64,000 nucleotides of DNA, taken from positions 1 to 64,000 of the forward strand of contig LYSV01000015.1 of NCBI GenBank assembly GCA_001657315.1. The letters are read 5' to 3'. Source of the DNA: Flammeovirgaceae bacterium BBD 1991-12 (lineage in GTDB: Bacteria > Bacteroidota > Bacteroidia > Cytophagales > Cyclobacteriaceae). This document shows, piece after piece, positions 1 to 8,915 of this stretch. The first letter of the stretch is position 1, and each line of letters opens with the position of its first letter. Made by a program: the position numbers and the translations under genes. The notes beneath the pieces are model-generated. The model saw only the letters and a list, made by a program, of their open reading frames with translations, did not search any database and was not told where the DNA came from.

Positions 1-401
1 CATGGAAAAGGGACAGGCAGATCTTTGGCGACCTGGTACCTTATGAACAGGTATGGAGGACAGGGGCCAACGAAGCAACCCTGTTCACCTCGAACACGGC
101 CCTGAATATTGGTGGCAGCAGGCTGGAACCCGGGAGCTACAGTATATTTACCGTTCCCCGTGAAGATAGCTGGTCCGTGATCTTCAACAGTGAAACAGGA
201 CAATGGGGAGTAAAACTCTTTTCCGGTGAAGCCAACCGGGCTGAAGAAAACGATGTACTGTCCATAGATGTCCGGTCCATCAAAACAGATGGCATCTTTG
301 AGCAATTCACGATTGCCTTTGAGGAAATGAGTGATGAAATTGACCTGGTGATGATGTGGGACCAGACGCTGGTGGTTGTTCCGATGACAGTAGCGGAATG
401 A
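1..401 (+). CDS. DUF2911 family protein, 5' truncated by window edge
   Basis: The reading frame is open from base 3 to the TGA at 399-401, so about 132 C-terminal residues are present and the start lies left of the window. The stretch IFGDLVPYEQVWRTGANEAT, followed by a LEPGSYSIFTVP segment and a tryptophan-containing beta strand (SWSVIF), is the hallmark core of DUF2911, a beta-rich secreted or periplasmic family common in Bacteroidota. No catalytic function is established for it. A second, TPR-fused DUF2911 protein lies at 42497-43633. The gene converges on the PD40/OmpA-like gene at 759, with a repeat-bearing spacer between them. Family assignment is confident; the role is unknown. Confidence 0.85.
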   Translation, partial: WKRDRQIFGDLVPYEQVWRTGANEATLFTSNTALNIGGSRLEPGSYSIFTVPREDSWSVIFNSETGQWGVKLFSGEANRAEENDVLSIDVRSIKTDGIFEQFTIAFEEMSDEIDLVMMWDQTLVVVPMTVAE

Positions 402-578
402 CCTGCCTGGTTAATCCTGTAACCCGTCAATCTTATTTTTAATCCGTCAAATTCAAGCCTGGCTCAAGACTTTCTGATTTTCTCTTTTTCCCAGGGCTTC
501 CCATTCGCATTCACAGAATCCTGCGGATTGATTTTCAGTGTTTGGTTCCGGTTTCTGGCAAAGTACGATTAATCCTAC

Positions 579-735
579 TTTGTCAAGTTAAGTCTAATGA
601 ATAGTTCATTTGCATGCTTATTCTCCGAGAACCGGTTGCGGGTTGCCCGTTGCGGGTTCCTTTTAACTGGCAACGGGCAACCAGTAACTGTTCCAAATTT
701 GCTAAAACGACCTTTTGAAATCTTAACTTGACAAA
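579..735. repeat. Nested inverted-repeat element in the 402-758 spacer
   Basis: The 357-base spacer between the two convergent genes holds two nested perfect inverted repeats. The outer arms are 14 bases (579-592 TTTGTCAAGTTAAG and 722-735). The inner arms are 13 bases (641-653 GGTTGCCCGTTGC and 670-682). The left part of the core (633-658) also repeats a GGTTGCGGGTTGC-like unit in tandem. No open frame of note lies inside and no target-site duplication is evident at the outer ends. It could be a small non-autonomous element, a REP-like palindrome, or a pair of terminators for the converging genes. Confidence 0.7.
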
Positions 736-758
736 CAAAGCAGGGTTAACCGTCACAC

Positions 759-2531
759 CTACATCTCCAGCACCTTTATCTCTATTCTTCTTATCTCAGG
801 AGAGGGTTCGGGCTCTTCCTGGTCTTCATCGGAAACATCAGAAAAACCGGATGCCGGACGCCATTCTGTCTCTCTGTTCACATAAGTTTTGATCTCTATC
901 CTTTCTTCCTCTACGCCTCGTCCCACAAGGTATTCCTTTACTGCCTGGGCTTCTTTTTCCGTACGGTCATTATGATAGGTATATTTTATTTCAAGTTCTG
1001 TGACCGTCTCGTACCTGACCGTATCTTCATACAAGGCTGAAGAATCCGTATCGTCCATGTACGTATCCGGCTCCTGATGTCGTGCATAGCCGGACGATGC
1101 GGTGCTGTCCTCCGGGGAGTTCACTTCATCAAAAGCAGCATCAGTCTCCATTTCAACCTGCCTTTCTATATATATGGAATCCGCCCTTACTTCAGTCAGG
1201 TCCGGATCAGATGCCACGGAGTCCTGTTTGAAGAGATCCAGATATGAGGCGATCTCCAGCTGCATAGCAGGGTTTTTTCTCATCATACCGGCAATACGCC
1301 GTAGTTCAAATGTGGAATTATCTGTAAGAGAGGCTTCATTGGGCTCGAAGGAGATCTCTGTTTTCATATAAGTCCCGGGCTCCAGAGGTTTCAGCGCTAT
1401 CTTTAGCGTCTGTTTGTCACGTGGACCTATTTCCTCCAGATCAAATACCATGGCATAATACATGTAGGAGGGATCATCTGTTTTTACAGAAAGATCATAG
1501 GCAGCCCCTTCCTTTAATACAATCGCAAATTCACCGCGGCTGCCGATCCGGTCATTCCAGAGCCTGTTCCTTTCATCAATATTGAATACCGTCAACGTGG
1601 CGTCCACTGGCTCTCCGGAAACTGCATCCACCACTTCGCCCTGGATGCGCATTACTCTTTTGGGCTTAAATTCGTCCGGGATCAGCTTCATGACCAACTG
1701 GCTGTTCCTGCCGGTGTTTTCTGCAAGATAGGCATACCTCCCCTTGGCCGCTATGCTTACAAACTGATCGTTCCTTTCCGTGTTGAGGAAATCCAGTGGC
1801 ACAGGGTCAGACCATCCGTCAGCTTCCTTTTGGGTCATGAACAGGTCCAGCTTTCCCTTTCCGCCCATCCTGTCCGAAGCAAAGATCATAGTTTGCCCAT
1901 CGGCCAGCATACGAGGGGTCTGGGAATTGCCCGTGTTGATATTGGCAGGCAGGTCTTTGGGTTCCGACCATCCTCTGCTGGTTTTCTTCGAAACTACAAT
2001 CCTGCAATCTTTGGCACCGCCATATTCACTCATACTGGCGCATCGCATAAAATAAAGATATTCTCCATCCGGGGAAAGTGCCGGTCCGCCTTCATTTTCT
2101 CTTGAGTTCACAGGTGCTCCAAAATTTTTAGGAGCTTCCCAATCGTTTCCACGCCTGTAGCTATACCAAAGCTCAAAGCCCCCCAGCCCTGCCTTACGTG
2201 AGGTAAAAAGCAGCATATCACCATCGAAGCTAAGACTGTAGCCACCCCTGTAATTCAGAGTAGGCCGGTTAATGAGCTTGTTCACCTCCACAGCGTCATT
2301 CCACGTGCTCACGGTCTTTTTGGTAGCATACCGCATTGAATGATGCCCTTCATCAGTATAATCTGACAAATAGATCATGGACTGGCCATCACCACTGATA
2401 TAGGGAGCATAATAGTTAATAGAAGGCTGATTAATATTGGGGGGCAACAGCCGGAATTTTGACTGCCCTGTGCAATAAAGTGAAGAAAAGCCGAATACTA
2501 CCAAGACAAAAAATTTCATGTGGTGTTTCAT
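759..2531 (-). CDS. PD40 beta-propeller protein with degenerate, split OmpA-like C-terminus
   Basis: A 590-residue envelope protein. Residues 1-23 form a signal peptide; the sequence SSLYCTGQS could be a weak lipobox. Residues of about 30-290 carry TolB/PD40-type propeller strands (YISGDGQSMIYLSD, ALSPDGEYLYFMR, MLADGQTMIFASD). A carboxypeptidase-regulatory-like domain follows (RIQGEVVDAVSGEPVDATL). The rest resembles an OmpA peptidoglycan-binding domain (ISFEPNEASL..., then AVKEYLVGRGVEEERIEI and RRIEIKVLEM), but about 100 acidic residues are inserted in its middle and the conserved Arg of the family helix is replaced. Proteins of this build tether outer-membrane machines, including T9SS and gliding parts, to the cell wall; here that role is only inferred. 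It is divergent from the WD40-caspase gene. Confidence 0.8.
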   Translation of the reverse strand: MKHHMKFFVLVVFGFSSLYCTGQSKFRLLPPNINQPSINYYAPYISGDGQSMIYLSDYTDEGHHSMRYATKKTVSTWNDAVEVNKLINRPTLNYRGGYSLSFDGDMLLFTSRKAGLGGFELWYSYRRGNDWEAPKNFGAPVNSRENEGGPALSPDGEYLYFMRCASMSEYGGAKDCRIVVSKKTSRGWSEPKDLPANINTGNSQTPRMLADGQTMIFASDRMGGKGKLDLFMTQKEADGWSDPVPLDFLNTERNDQFVSIAAKGRYAYLAENTGRNSQLVMKLIPDEFKPKRVMRIQGEVVDAVSGEPVDATLTVFNIDERNRLWNDRIGSRGEFAIVLKEGAAYDLSVKTDDPSYMYYAMVFDLEEIGPRDKQTLKIALKPLEPGTYMKTEISFEPNEASLTDNSTFELRRIAGMMRKNPAMQLEIASYLDLFKQDSVASDPDLTEVRADSIYIERQVEMETDAAFDEVNSPEDSTASSGYARHQEPDTYMDDTDSSALYEDTVRYETVTELEIKYTYHNDRTEKEAQAVKEYLVGRGVEEERIEIKTYVNRETEWRPASGFSDVSDEDQEEPEPSPEIRRIEIKVLEM

Positions 2532-2790
2532 CGTAAAAGTATCATTTCAAATGCTGTAGCCTGCATCATCCAAAAAATTGAACCCTGTTTCGTTTTCAGA
2601 TAAGTATTCCATCGTACCCCCGGATGTAACCATCGTATGGAAGTTTTTTCCGAATCAGACACCAGAGAAGCATGGATCTGGAATACAGGGTGGGAGGATC
2701 TGCATTCAGACCTCACAGCCTACAATATAGCCATTAATGCAAAAACTTTTCCAAACAATTTCTAAATTGGCTGCAATCAATGGTTCAGAC

Positions 2791-5700
2791 ATGAGACAGA
2801 CCGCTGTTTTTTTGCTTTTACTATTGTCCATCATGGAGGCCCGGCCCCAGCGGCTGGAAACGGTGGTCCAGCGGGGTCATTATGAATCTGTAAAGTCCGT
2901 TGCGTTCACGCCAGACGGCCGGTACTTGCTCTCCGGCAGCCGCGACAAAAGTATTAAACTATGGGAACTAAGTACGGGAAGAGAACTGAGGTCCTATCCC
3001 GGTCATGAATCGACCATCAATGATCTGGTACTCATGCCGGATGGCCAACACTTCATTAGCAGCTCAGCTGATAAAACGGCTAAAATGTGGAACATAGCCT
3101 CAGGTGAGCTGATAAAGACCTTTGCCGGTCACACGAATTATCTTACCTCAGTGGCAGTATCACCCGATGGCCGCTACCTGCTTACTGCGGGATTTGATTG
3201 GGAGGCCATTCTTTGGGATATAAATTCCGGCAAGGAACTGCGGCGCTTCAAGGTGCGACCGGATAAAGGTATAGGTTATGGCATCGATACTGAGTTTAGT
3301 CCGGACGGCCGCTCGGTAGCGTTTGGCAGTGATAACCGGTCTGTATTTATCCATGATATTGAAACCACGGAGGAGATCACCGAACTGAAGCCTGCCGAGG
3401 GCTACTGTGGCGGATGTGGTACGTTTGTGGAGTATGTGGACAAAAAGATACTTTCGGCCAGCAACAAAGGCGACCTGAAGCTATGGGATCCTGATACCCG
3501 GGAAGCAGAAAAGTTCTTCTACACCAACCCGGATGAGTTTACCTCGCTGGATCATGACGGAAAAGGCAAGGTGCTGGTGACCAAGGCAGACTCATTGAAA
3601 GTATACGATATGAACTCTGCCCGCCTGGACTGGGCAGTGAAGGTTGATACCGAGAAGGAAAACACCGATGCCAGATTCAGTCCGGATGGAAAGATCATCG
3701 CTTTGGGCAATGATGATAAAGTGATCCGGATATTTGATGCAACAAATGGCAAATTAATACAGGTACTTCAGGGGTCCCTGAACCTGGCAGACAAGGGAGG
3801 ACTTAATTACGATCCGTCATCACGGTGGGACTACTATATTAAAAAGTACACTGATCTGAAAAACGATATCAGAACCAGCCCGGATGGCAAATACCTTGTT
3901 AAGGGCAAACTAGGCAACGTAGCCCGTATATGGGATTATAAAAATGGGAAAGTGGTGAGAGACCTTGCGGGTCATGAAAAAGCTGTACTTTCTATGGAAT
4001 TTTCCGGAGATGGTAAAACCCTTCTTACCGGAAGCGCAGATCACACAGCCCGGCTGTGGGAGTTGGCCACCGGTAAGTGTATTATGACCTTTAGCGGACA
4101 CAGGGAGGTAATCTTTTCCGTGGCCTTCAGCAGTGACAATACCAAAATAGCTACCGGAAGCTGGGACGGTACAGCGAAAATATGGGATGTGAAAAGCGGA
4201 GAGCTGCTGGAAACACTTGTTTTCGAACAAGCCTCGCCCTACAAGCTCCGGTTTGTGAACAATGACATCTACCTGCTGATCGCGGGACTGGACAAGACGC
4301 TGAAACTATGGGAAATCGACAGTAAATCGGAGGTCAGGAATTTTATAGGACATACGGACATTATCCATTCATTTGATATACATCCGGACCAACGGACCGT
4401 AGTTTCCACCAGTTGGGATGGCAAAGTGAAATTATGGGACCTGGCCACCGGACTGCAAACGCTGCGGCTGGATGATCACAACGGCCCGACCTATGCTGCT
4501 GTTTTTGATCACGATGGATCACGGCTGGCCACTGCAGGAGCGGACCGCATCATTCATTTGAGAAACAAACAGGGACGTAGCTTAAAAAAACTTACAGGGC
4601 ATACTGCTCCGGTCACCAATCTGCAGTTCAGCGCTGATGACCGTTACCTGATCAGCGCGGCTGAAAACGGCGAAATAAAGATCTGGAATATAGAAAACGG
4701 CAGTGAGCTGGTAAGCTACATCATACTCGACCAGCGCAACTGGATGGCCGTGAGCTCCGATGGACATTTTAATGCCACCGACGGAGCTTTTCAGAATATC
4801 ATCTTTGTAAAGGGCATGGAAAGCTTCAGCATAGATCAGTTTTTTGATGAATTCTATCAGCCGGACCTGCTCAAAAATGTATTTACTGAGCGTGGCGGAA
4901 AACAACTGAATATGCTTCAGAAGATGGAAAAATCCCCGCCACCGGCTATAGAGATCATAGCCCCTGCCAATCATGCAGAGTTTAAAACACCACGGGCAGA
5001 AATATTATTTAAAGTGACGGACCAGGGGGGAGGGGCAAAACAGGCCCGGTTGTTCCATAACGGAAAAATTGTGTTGGATCAATCTCTTCAGGTGAAACAA
5101 GGCCGGTCACAGGTGGTACAACATGAACTTGAGCTGGTGGAAGGAGTAAATGTGATCCAGATCTCGGCCACCAGTGAGGGTAACATTGAATCAGCAAAAA
5201 AGAAGATGGACCTCCGATTCGGGGGTGATCTGAAGTCGACACTGTATCTTTTCGCTGTCGGCATTAATAAATACCGGAATACTGAGCTTAACCTGAACTA
5301 TGCCTCGGCAGACGCAAAAGGTTTTGTTGAGCTGATCCGGGGTCATTCAGAGGAACTGTTTGACAGGGTGGAAGTAGTCTCCATGTATGATCAGGAAGCT
5401 ACACGGGACAATATTCTTAAAAGGCTGGATGAACTCGCCGAAAAAATAAGGCCTCAGGACGTGCTGTTTTTCTTTTATGCCGGCCACGGCAGCATGGTGG
5501 ACAACAATTTCTACTTTATCCCCACAGAAAATACCAGGTTGTACAATGATGAAAAGCTCAATAAAACCGGGATCTATGCCGGAGAGCTTCAGGAAAAGTT
5601 AAAATCCATAGCAGCGCTAAAGCAGGTGGTGATCATTGATGCCTGCCAGTCTGGTGGTGGTGTGGAAATACTGGCCCAACGGGGCGCTACCGAAGAAAAA

Positions 5701-5991
5701 GCGCTGGCACAGCTTTCAAGAAGCGCCGGTATCCATGTACTGGCGGCAGCAGGTAGTGAGCAGTTTGCCACGGAATTTGCTGAGCTGGGGCATGGGCTTT
5801 TTACCTATGTGCTGCTGGAGGCGCTGTCCGGCAAGGCCGATGGCGCTCCAAAAGACGGCAAGGTGACCATATACGAATTGAAATCCTATCTTGATGATCA
5901 GGTGCCAGAGTTCTCGCAGAAGTACAAGGGAAAAATGCAATTTCCGCATACTTTCAGCAGGGGGCAGGATTTTCCTATCGTTGTTGAATGA
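2791..5991 (+). CDS. Secreted WD40-repeat protein with C-terminal caspase (C14) domain
   Basis: The protein starts with a signal peptide when ATG 2791 is used (MRQTAVFLLLLLSIMEARPQ); an in-frame ATG at 2737 would bury it behind 18 residues. About 14 WD40 repeats (SVAFTPDGRYLLSGS...IKLWE and similar) fill roughly residues 25-660 and probably form two seven-bladed propellers. A linker and a short Ig-like region (IEIIAPANHAEF) lead to a caspase fold. Its catalytic dyad is visible: His899 in FFYAGHGS and Cys952 in VVIIDACQSGG. Caspase-like C14 peptidases cleave proteins after basic or acidic residues; the propellers would bind the partner or substrate. The signal peptide points to action outside the cytoplasm, unusual for a caspase homologue. 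The substrate is unknown. Confidence 0.88.
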   Translation: MRQTAVFLLLLLSIMEARPQRLETVVQRGHYESVKSVAFTPDGRYLLSGSRDKSIKLWELSTGRELRSYPGHESTINDLVLMPDGQHFISSSADKTAKMWNIASGELIKTFAGHTNYLTSVAVSPDGRYLLTAGFDWEAILWDINSGKELRRFKVRPDKGIGYGIDTEFSPDGRSVAFGSDNRSVFIHDIETTEEITELKPAEGYCGGCGTFVEYVDKKILSASNKGDLKLWDPDTREAEKFFYTNPDEFTSLDHDGKGKVLVTKADSLKVYDMNSARLDWAVKVDTEKENTDARFSPDGKIIALGNDDKVIRIFDATNGKLIQVLQGSLNLADKGGLNYDPSSRWDYYIKKYTDLKNDIRTSPDGKYLVKGKLGNVARIWDYKNGKVVRDLAGHEKAVLSMEFSGDGKTLLTGSADHTARLWELATGKCIMTFSGHREVIFSVAFSSDNTKIATGSWDGTAKIWDVKSGELLETLVFEQASPYKLRFVNNDIYLLIAGLDKTLKLWEIDSKSEVRNFIGHTDIIHSFDIHPDQRTVVSTSWDGKVKLWDLATGLQTLRLDDHNGPTYAAVFDHDGSRLATAGADRIIHLRNKQGRSLKKLTGHTAPVTNLQFSADDRYLISAAENGEIKIWNIENGSELVSYIILDQRNWMAVSSDGHFNATDGAFQNIIFVKGMESFSIDQFFDEFYQPDLLKNVFTERGGKQLNMLQKMEKSPPPAIEIIAPANHAEFKTPRAEILFKVTDQGGGAKQARLFHNGKIVLDQSLQVKQGRSQVVQHELELVEGVNVIQISATSEGNIESAKKKMDLRFGGDLKSTLYLFAVGINKYRNTELNLNYASADAKGFVELIRGHSEELFDRVEVVSMYDQEATRDNILKRLDELAEKIRPQDVLFFFYAGHGSMVDNNFYFIPTENTRLYNDEKLNKTGIYAGELQEKLKSIAALKQVVIIDACQSGGGVEILAQRGATEEKALAQLSRSAGIHVLAAAGSEQFATEFAELGHGLFTYVLLEALSGKADGAPKDGKVTIYELKSYLDDQVPEFSQKYKGKMQFPHTFSRGQDFPIVVE

Positions 5992-6016
5992 ATTTCCTCA
6001 AGGACTGATACCTTTG
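5984..6016 (+). promoter_or_regulatory. Putative Bacteroidota promoter for the esterase gene
   Basis: TTG at 5984-5986 and TACCTTTG at 6009-6016 match the -33/-7 pattern of the Bacteroidota primary sigma factor, spaced 22 bases. The -7 box is 36 bases upstream of the start codon at 6052. The -33 part overlaps the end of the preceding gene. Confidence 0.4.
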
Positions 6017-6051
6017 CGCCGGTAAAAACCAGCTAGTTCAAAAGCTATCTT

Positions 6052-6810
6052 ATGCAACTCTACCACCGCGAATCAGGAGAGGGGAAACCTCTTGTTATAC
6101 TTCATGGCCTTTTCGGTTCTTCAGATAACTGGCTCTCCATCGGAAAGGTTCTTTCAGAACACTACAAGGTATACCTTGTGGATCAGCGAAATCACGGGCA
6201 GTCGACGCACAGTGATGAGTTCAGCTATCCTGTTATGGCCAATGATCTTCTTGAATTTATACAACAGCACAATATCTCAGATCCGCATATCCTGGGGCAT
6301 TCCATGGGTGGGAAAACAGCCATGCAATTTGCCGTTAATCATACTGACCTGTGGGACAGACTGATCGTGGTGGACATCGGACCAAAAGCCTATCCCGTTC
6401 ATCACCGTACCATTCTTGACGGATTGCTTTCAATCGACCTGGGTGTTGTTTCCTCCCGTAGCGAAGCAGACAAACAGCTGGCCGAATATGTTCCTGAAAT
6501 CGGGGTGAGGCAATTTTTGTTGAAGAACCTGGCTCGAAATGAAGCGGGATTTCGCTGGAAGATCAACCTGGAGGCTATCAACCGCCATATAGAGACCATT
6601 GGCGATGGCCTGGAAGAAAAACAGGCTATCCAGAAGGACGTCCTTTTCATACGCGGATCCCGATCAGACTACATAAAAGATGAGGACATGGGCTTCATCA
6701 AAACCATATTCCCCAATGCTAACCTCAAGACAGTAGAAAACGCCGGTCATTGGGTACATGCTGAAAAGCCAGAGGAGTTACTGAAGTTGGTGATCGAATT
6801 TTTGAATTGA
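6052..6810 (+). CDS. Alpha/beta hydrolase, YbfF-type esterase
   Basis: A 252-residue alpha/beta hydrolase without a signal peptide. It shows the oxyanion-loop motif LHGLFGSSDNW near residue 18, the DQRNHGQS segment, the nucleophile elbow GHSMGGKTA (Ser near residue 86) and a C-terminal ENAGHWVHAEKP bearing the catalytic His. The HGLFGSSDNW...DQRNHG...HSMGG arrangement is typical of the YbfF subgroup, which hydrolyses short acyl esters including acyl-CoA substrates. The physiological substrate cannot be read from the sequence. It stands alone: the upstream gene ends 60 bases before it and the downstream gene is convergent. Confidence 0.85.
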   Translation: MQLYHRESGEGKPLVILHGLFGSSDNWLSIGKVLSEHYKVYLVDQRNHGQSTHSDEFSYPVMANDLLEFIQQHNISDPHILGHSMGGKTAMQFAVNHTDLWDRLIVVDIGPKAYPVHHRTILDGLLSIDLGVVSSRSEADKQLAEYVPEIGVRQFLLKNLARNEAGFRWKINLEAINRHIETIGDGLEEKQAIQKDVLFIRGSRSDYIKDEDMGFIKTIFPNANLKTVENAGHWVHAEKPEELLKLVIEFLN

Positions 6811-6836
6811 ACAGGAGGAAGTAAAACGGCCGCGTA

Positions 6837-7049
6837 CTACTGATTTTTCCATCTATAGTATAGGTAGAGCAGCACTGACAGCAATACACTCAGTAACAAA
6901 CTGGTCATGAGGGGCATATGCAGCTGAAAGCCTTCTCTTTTAATAGTTATGTCACCGGGCAGCTTGCCTAATGGAAGCTTGTGACCATAGTGCAGTGCTA
7001 TACCAGCCAGTATTAACACAAGTCCTGTTATGATCAGTAACCTGCTCAT
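6837..7049 (-). CDS. DUF2905 family small membrane protein
   Basis: A 70-residue protein with two predicted transmembrane helices (about residues 4-20 and 45-66) joined by a loop containing GKLPGDITIKREGFQLHMP. The GxLPGDIxIxR motif before the second helix is diagnostic for DUF2905, a widespread bacterial family with no assigned function. It converges on the esterase gene with 26 bases between the stops. Size and topology match the family. Confidence 0.88.
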   Translation of the reverse strand: MSRLLIITGLVLILAGIALHYGHKLPLGKLPGDITIKREGFQLHMPLMTSLLLSVLLSVLLYLYYRWKNQ

Positions 7050-7153
7050 CGGATTGAGGATTCCTGAACAAAATTACTTCATTTTTTGCCAACATGGCTG
7101 GTCATGGAATGCCTGAAAATGTACGAGGTGAATTACAAATCCCTGGAAAAAGC

Positions 7154-7181
7154 AAAGCCGGATCTCGTTTGACCCGGCTTT
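7154..7181 (-). terminator. Intrinsic terminator of the 7217-7825 gene
   Basis: Eight-base perfect stem (AAAGCCGG at 7154-7161, CCGGCTTT at 7174-7181) with a 12-base loop, 36 bases past the minus-strand stop. On the minus strand it is followed by GCTTTTTCC. Confidence 0.75.
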
Positions 7182-7216
7182 GAACAAATCCAAACAACCT
7201 AATTAGTTATCTTCAA

Positions 7217-7825
7217 TTACTTTACCTCTACAATTTCGTTGAATTTTTTACCTGCTATCCTTACACTCACGTTGTAACTTCCAGCGGGCAACTGAGAAAG
7301 ATCGTACATTTTCTGAATGATCAATTCGTTGGAGAGTGACTCATTGAACAGCAGATTACTGTTATTATCGAATATGCTCATCTGCACATACTGTTTTTCT
7401 GCGTTCAACAGGGATATTCCCACTTTGTTTACTTCCCTTGAAATGATCTGAGGTTTGTAAAAATCTGTGTTACCGGCCTTTTGAAGTTTCAGTCCTGCCC
7501 GGGTAATTTCCAGTGGCCAGGTTTTTATTCTTGTGCCGTCCTCAATCTGAAGAATGTATTCACCTTCAGGCAACGCATTCAGGTCAAAAAGCTTTCTGTA
7601 CTGATCACCTCTGGTGAGATTTTCAGTATACAGTACTTCACCTTTGAGATCCTTCAGCGAGATGAGAGCATCGTCGGAAGTCGCACTCACCTTGTCGATA
7701 AAAAGAAAAAATTCCTTCCCTCCCTTTATACCTAACTTCAGAAATGGATCTTTTTCTTTTGCAAATGATGTCAATCCAATTAACATTAAAGCAACTACAA
7801 AACTTTTCTGAATCATCTTTTTCAT
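7217..7825 (-). CDS. Secreted protein of unknown function with two beta-sandwich repeats
   Basis: The ATG at 7825 gives MKKMIQKSFVVALMLIGLTSFA, a clear signal peptide; a TTG two codons upstream is less likely. The mature part contains two similar halves ending in LFDLNALPEGEYILQI and MYDLSQLPAGSYNVSV. This [YF]DL-LP-G-Y pattern recurs in Bacteroidota secreted beta-sandwich modules related to T9SS sorting domains and DUF3244. It lacks the usual C-terminal sorting signal ending, so export beyond the periplasm is not shown. It has its own promoter and terminator and is transcribed away from the AraC gene. No specific function can be assigned. Confidence 0.65.
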   Translation of the reverse strand: MKKMIQKSFVVALMLIGLTSFAKEKDPFLKLGIKGGKEFFLFIDKVSATSDDALISLKDLKGEVLYTENLTRGDQYRKLFDLNALPEGEYILQIEDGTRIKTWPLEITRAGLKLQKAGNTDFYKPQIISREVNKVGISLLNAEKQYVQMSIFDNNSNLLFNESLSNELIIQKMYDLSQLPAGSYNVSVRIAGKKFNEIVEVK

Positions 7826-7854
7826 TTCCAATTGATTTAAAAAATTTGATATGA

Positions 7855-7883
7855 CAAAGTTACGGTCACCGAGGCTCGCCCAA
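7855..7883 (-). promoter_or_regulatory. Putative promoter for the 7217-7825 gene
   Basis: On the minus strand TTG (7883-7881) and TAACTTTG (7862-7855) are 18 bases apart, a good match to the Bacteroidota -33/-7 consensus. The -7 box lies 30 bases before the ATG. Confidence 0.55.
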
Positions 7884-7937
7884 CTACATCTCTTTTTTCG
7901 TCTTTATGTATTATTTTAACCCCAATAAACATTAATA

Positions 7938-7985
7938 TTGAACATTACGTTAATCAAGCACATAAATGAGTTAAATTTGAACATT
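7938..7985 (+). promoter_or_regulatory. Promoter region of the AraC-type gene with a TTGAACATT direct repeat
   Basis: TTGAACATT occurs twice, at 7938-7946 and 7977-7985, 39 bases apart. The second copy overlaps an exact TAAATTTG -7 box (7972-7979) that lies 36 bases before the AraC start. Paired direct repeats at a promoter are the usual kind of site bound by AraC proteins, so autoregulation is plausible but unproven. Confidence 0.45.
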
Positions 7986-8014
7986 CATTTAGAGCCACAT
8001 TATTTGTTATTTGT

Positions 8015-8911
8015 ATGCAGACCAAGTTTTATGAGATGAAGTTCAAAGGTGCGCCGGCGCTGGAAAGGATAGATCCGGGATTCGGTAATTCTATTAAATT
8101 AAGGCAGTATGCAGACCCTTGCAGAAATAAACTGCCCTATTGGCACATTCACCCTGAAATGGAGATGGTCTATGTAAACGGTGGGTCCGGCAAACGGCAT
8201 ATTGGCAATCAACTTTCCTATTACAAAAATGGCGACCTTTTACTGATCGGAGCCAATCTACCCCACTACGGATTCACAGACCGCCTGACGGGCAACAAGT
8301 CTGAGACCATCGTGCAGATGAAAGAGGATTTTCTGGGGCCTGATTTTTTTGATATTCCTGAAATGGTGCCGGTGAAAAAACTGATGCAACGCGCAAAGAT
8401 GGGGGTCGCATTTCACGGGAAGACAAAAAGGAAAATAGGCGGAAAAATAGAAAAGCTGGTAAAGTTTGACGCTTATGATCGGCTGTTGAAAATACTGTCC
8501 ATTTTAAAAGAGCTTGCCTTGTCCGATGAATACACCGTTTTGAATGTGGACGGCTTCTCAATGGAAATAGAGCCGAGGGACAGTCAAAGGATCAACAAGG
8601 TGTATGATTTTGTGCGTGAGAATTTTCAAAGGCCAATCTCCCTGGATGAAATAGCAGACACCGTGAGCATGACCGAGCCGGCGTTCTGCCGTTATTTCAA
8701 AAAGATCTCCGGTAAGACGTTCACCCAGTTCGTGAATGAATACCGGTTGGTACATGCTTCCAAGCTACTTTCAGAAAGGCCTGATAATATTACCGACATT
8801 TGCTTCGAATGCGGATTTAACAATTTTTCACATTTTAATAAATTGTTCAAGGCATTTACAGGAAAGAGTCCCTCACAGTACCGCAATGAGTTGACGACCA
8901 TTGTCAAATAG
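8015..8911 (+). CDS. AraC family transcriptional regulator
   Basis: A 298-residue one-component regulator. The N-terminal half has a cupin-like pattern (PYWHIHPEMEMVYVNGGSG, then GDLLLIGANLPHYG) that usually binds a small ligand. The C-terminal 100 residues form two helix-turn-helix motifs, with ISLDEIADTVSMTEPAFCRYFKKISG as the first and NITDICFECGFNNFSHFNKLFKAFTG as the second, ending in the family signature KSPSQYR. AraC proteins with an N-terminal cupin mostly control sugar or organic-acid metabolism. No metabolic operon is adjacent: the next gene is an RsmI-like methyltransferase 4 bases downstream, so co-transcription is possible. The effector is unknown. Confidence 0.9.
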   Translation: MQTKFYEMKFKGAPALERIDPGFGNSIKLRQYADPCRNKLPYWHIHPEMEMVYVNGGSGKRHIGNQLSYYKNGDLLLIGANLPHYGFTDRLTGNKSETIVQMKEDFLGPDFFDIPEMVPVKKLMQRAKMGVAFHGKTKRKIGGKIEKLVKFDAYDRLLKILSILKELALSDEYTVLNVDGFSMEIEPRDSQRINKVYDFVRENFQRPISLDEIADTVSMTEPAFCRYFKKISGKTFTQFVNEYRLVHASKLLSERPDNITDICFECGFNNFSHFNKLFKAFTGKSPSQYRNELTTIVK

Positions 8912-8915
8912 ATCC

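Noticed and set aside
1830-2105. Plus-strand frames inside the PD40/OmpA gene
   Set aside because: Antisense shadows with no protein family features; the minus-strand frame has clear domains and a signal peptide.
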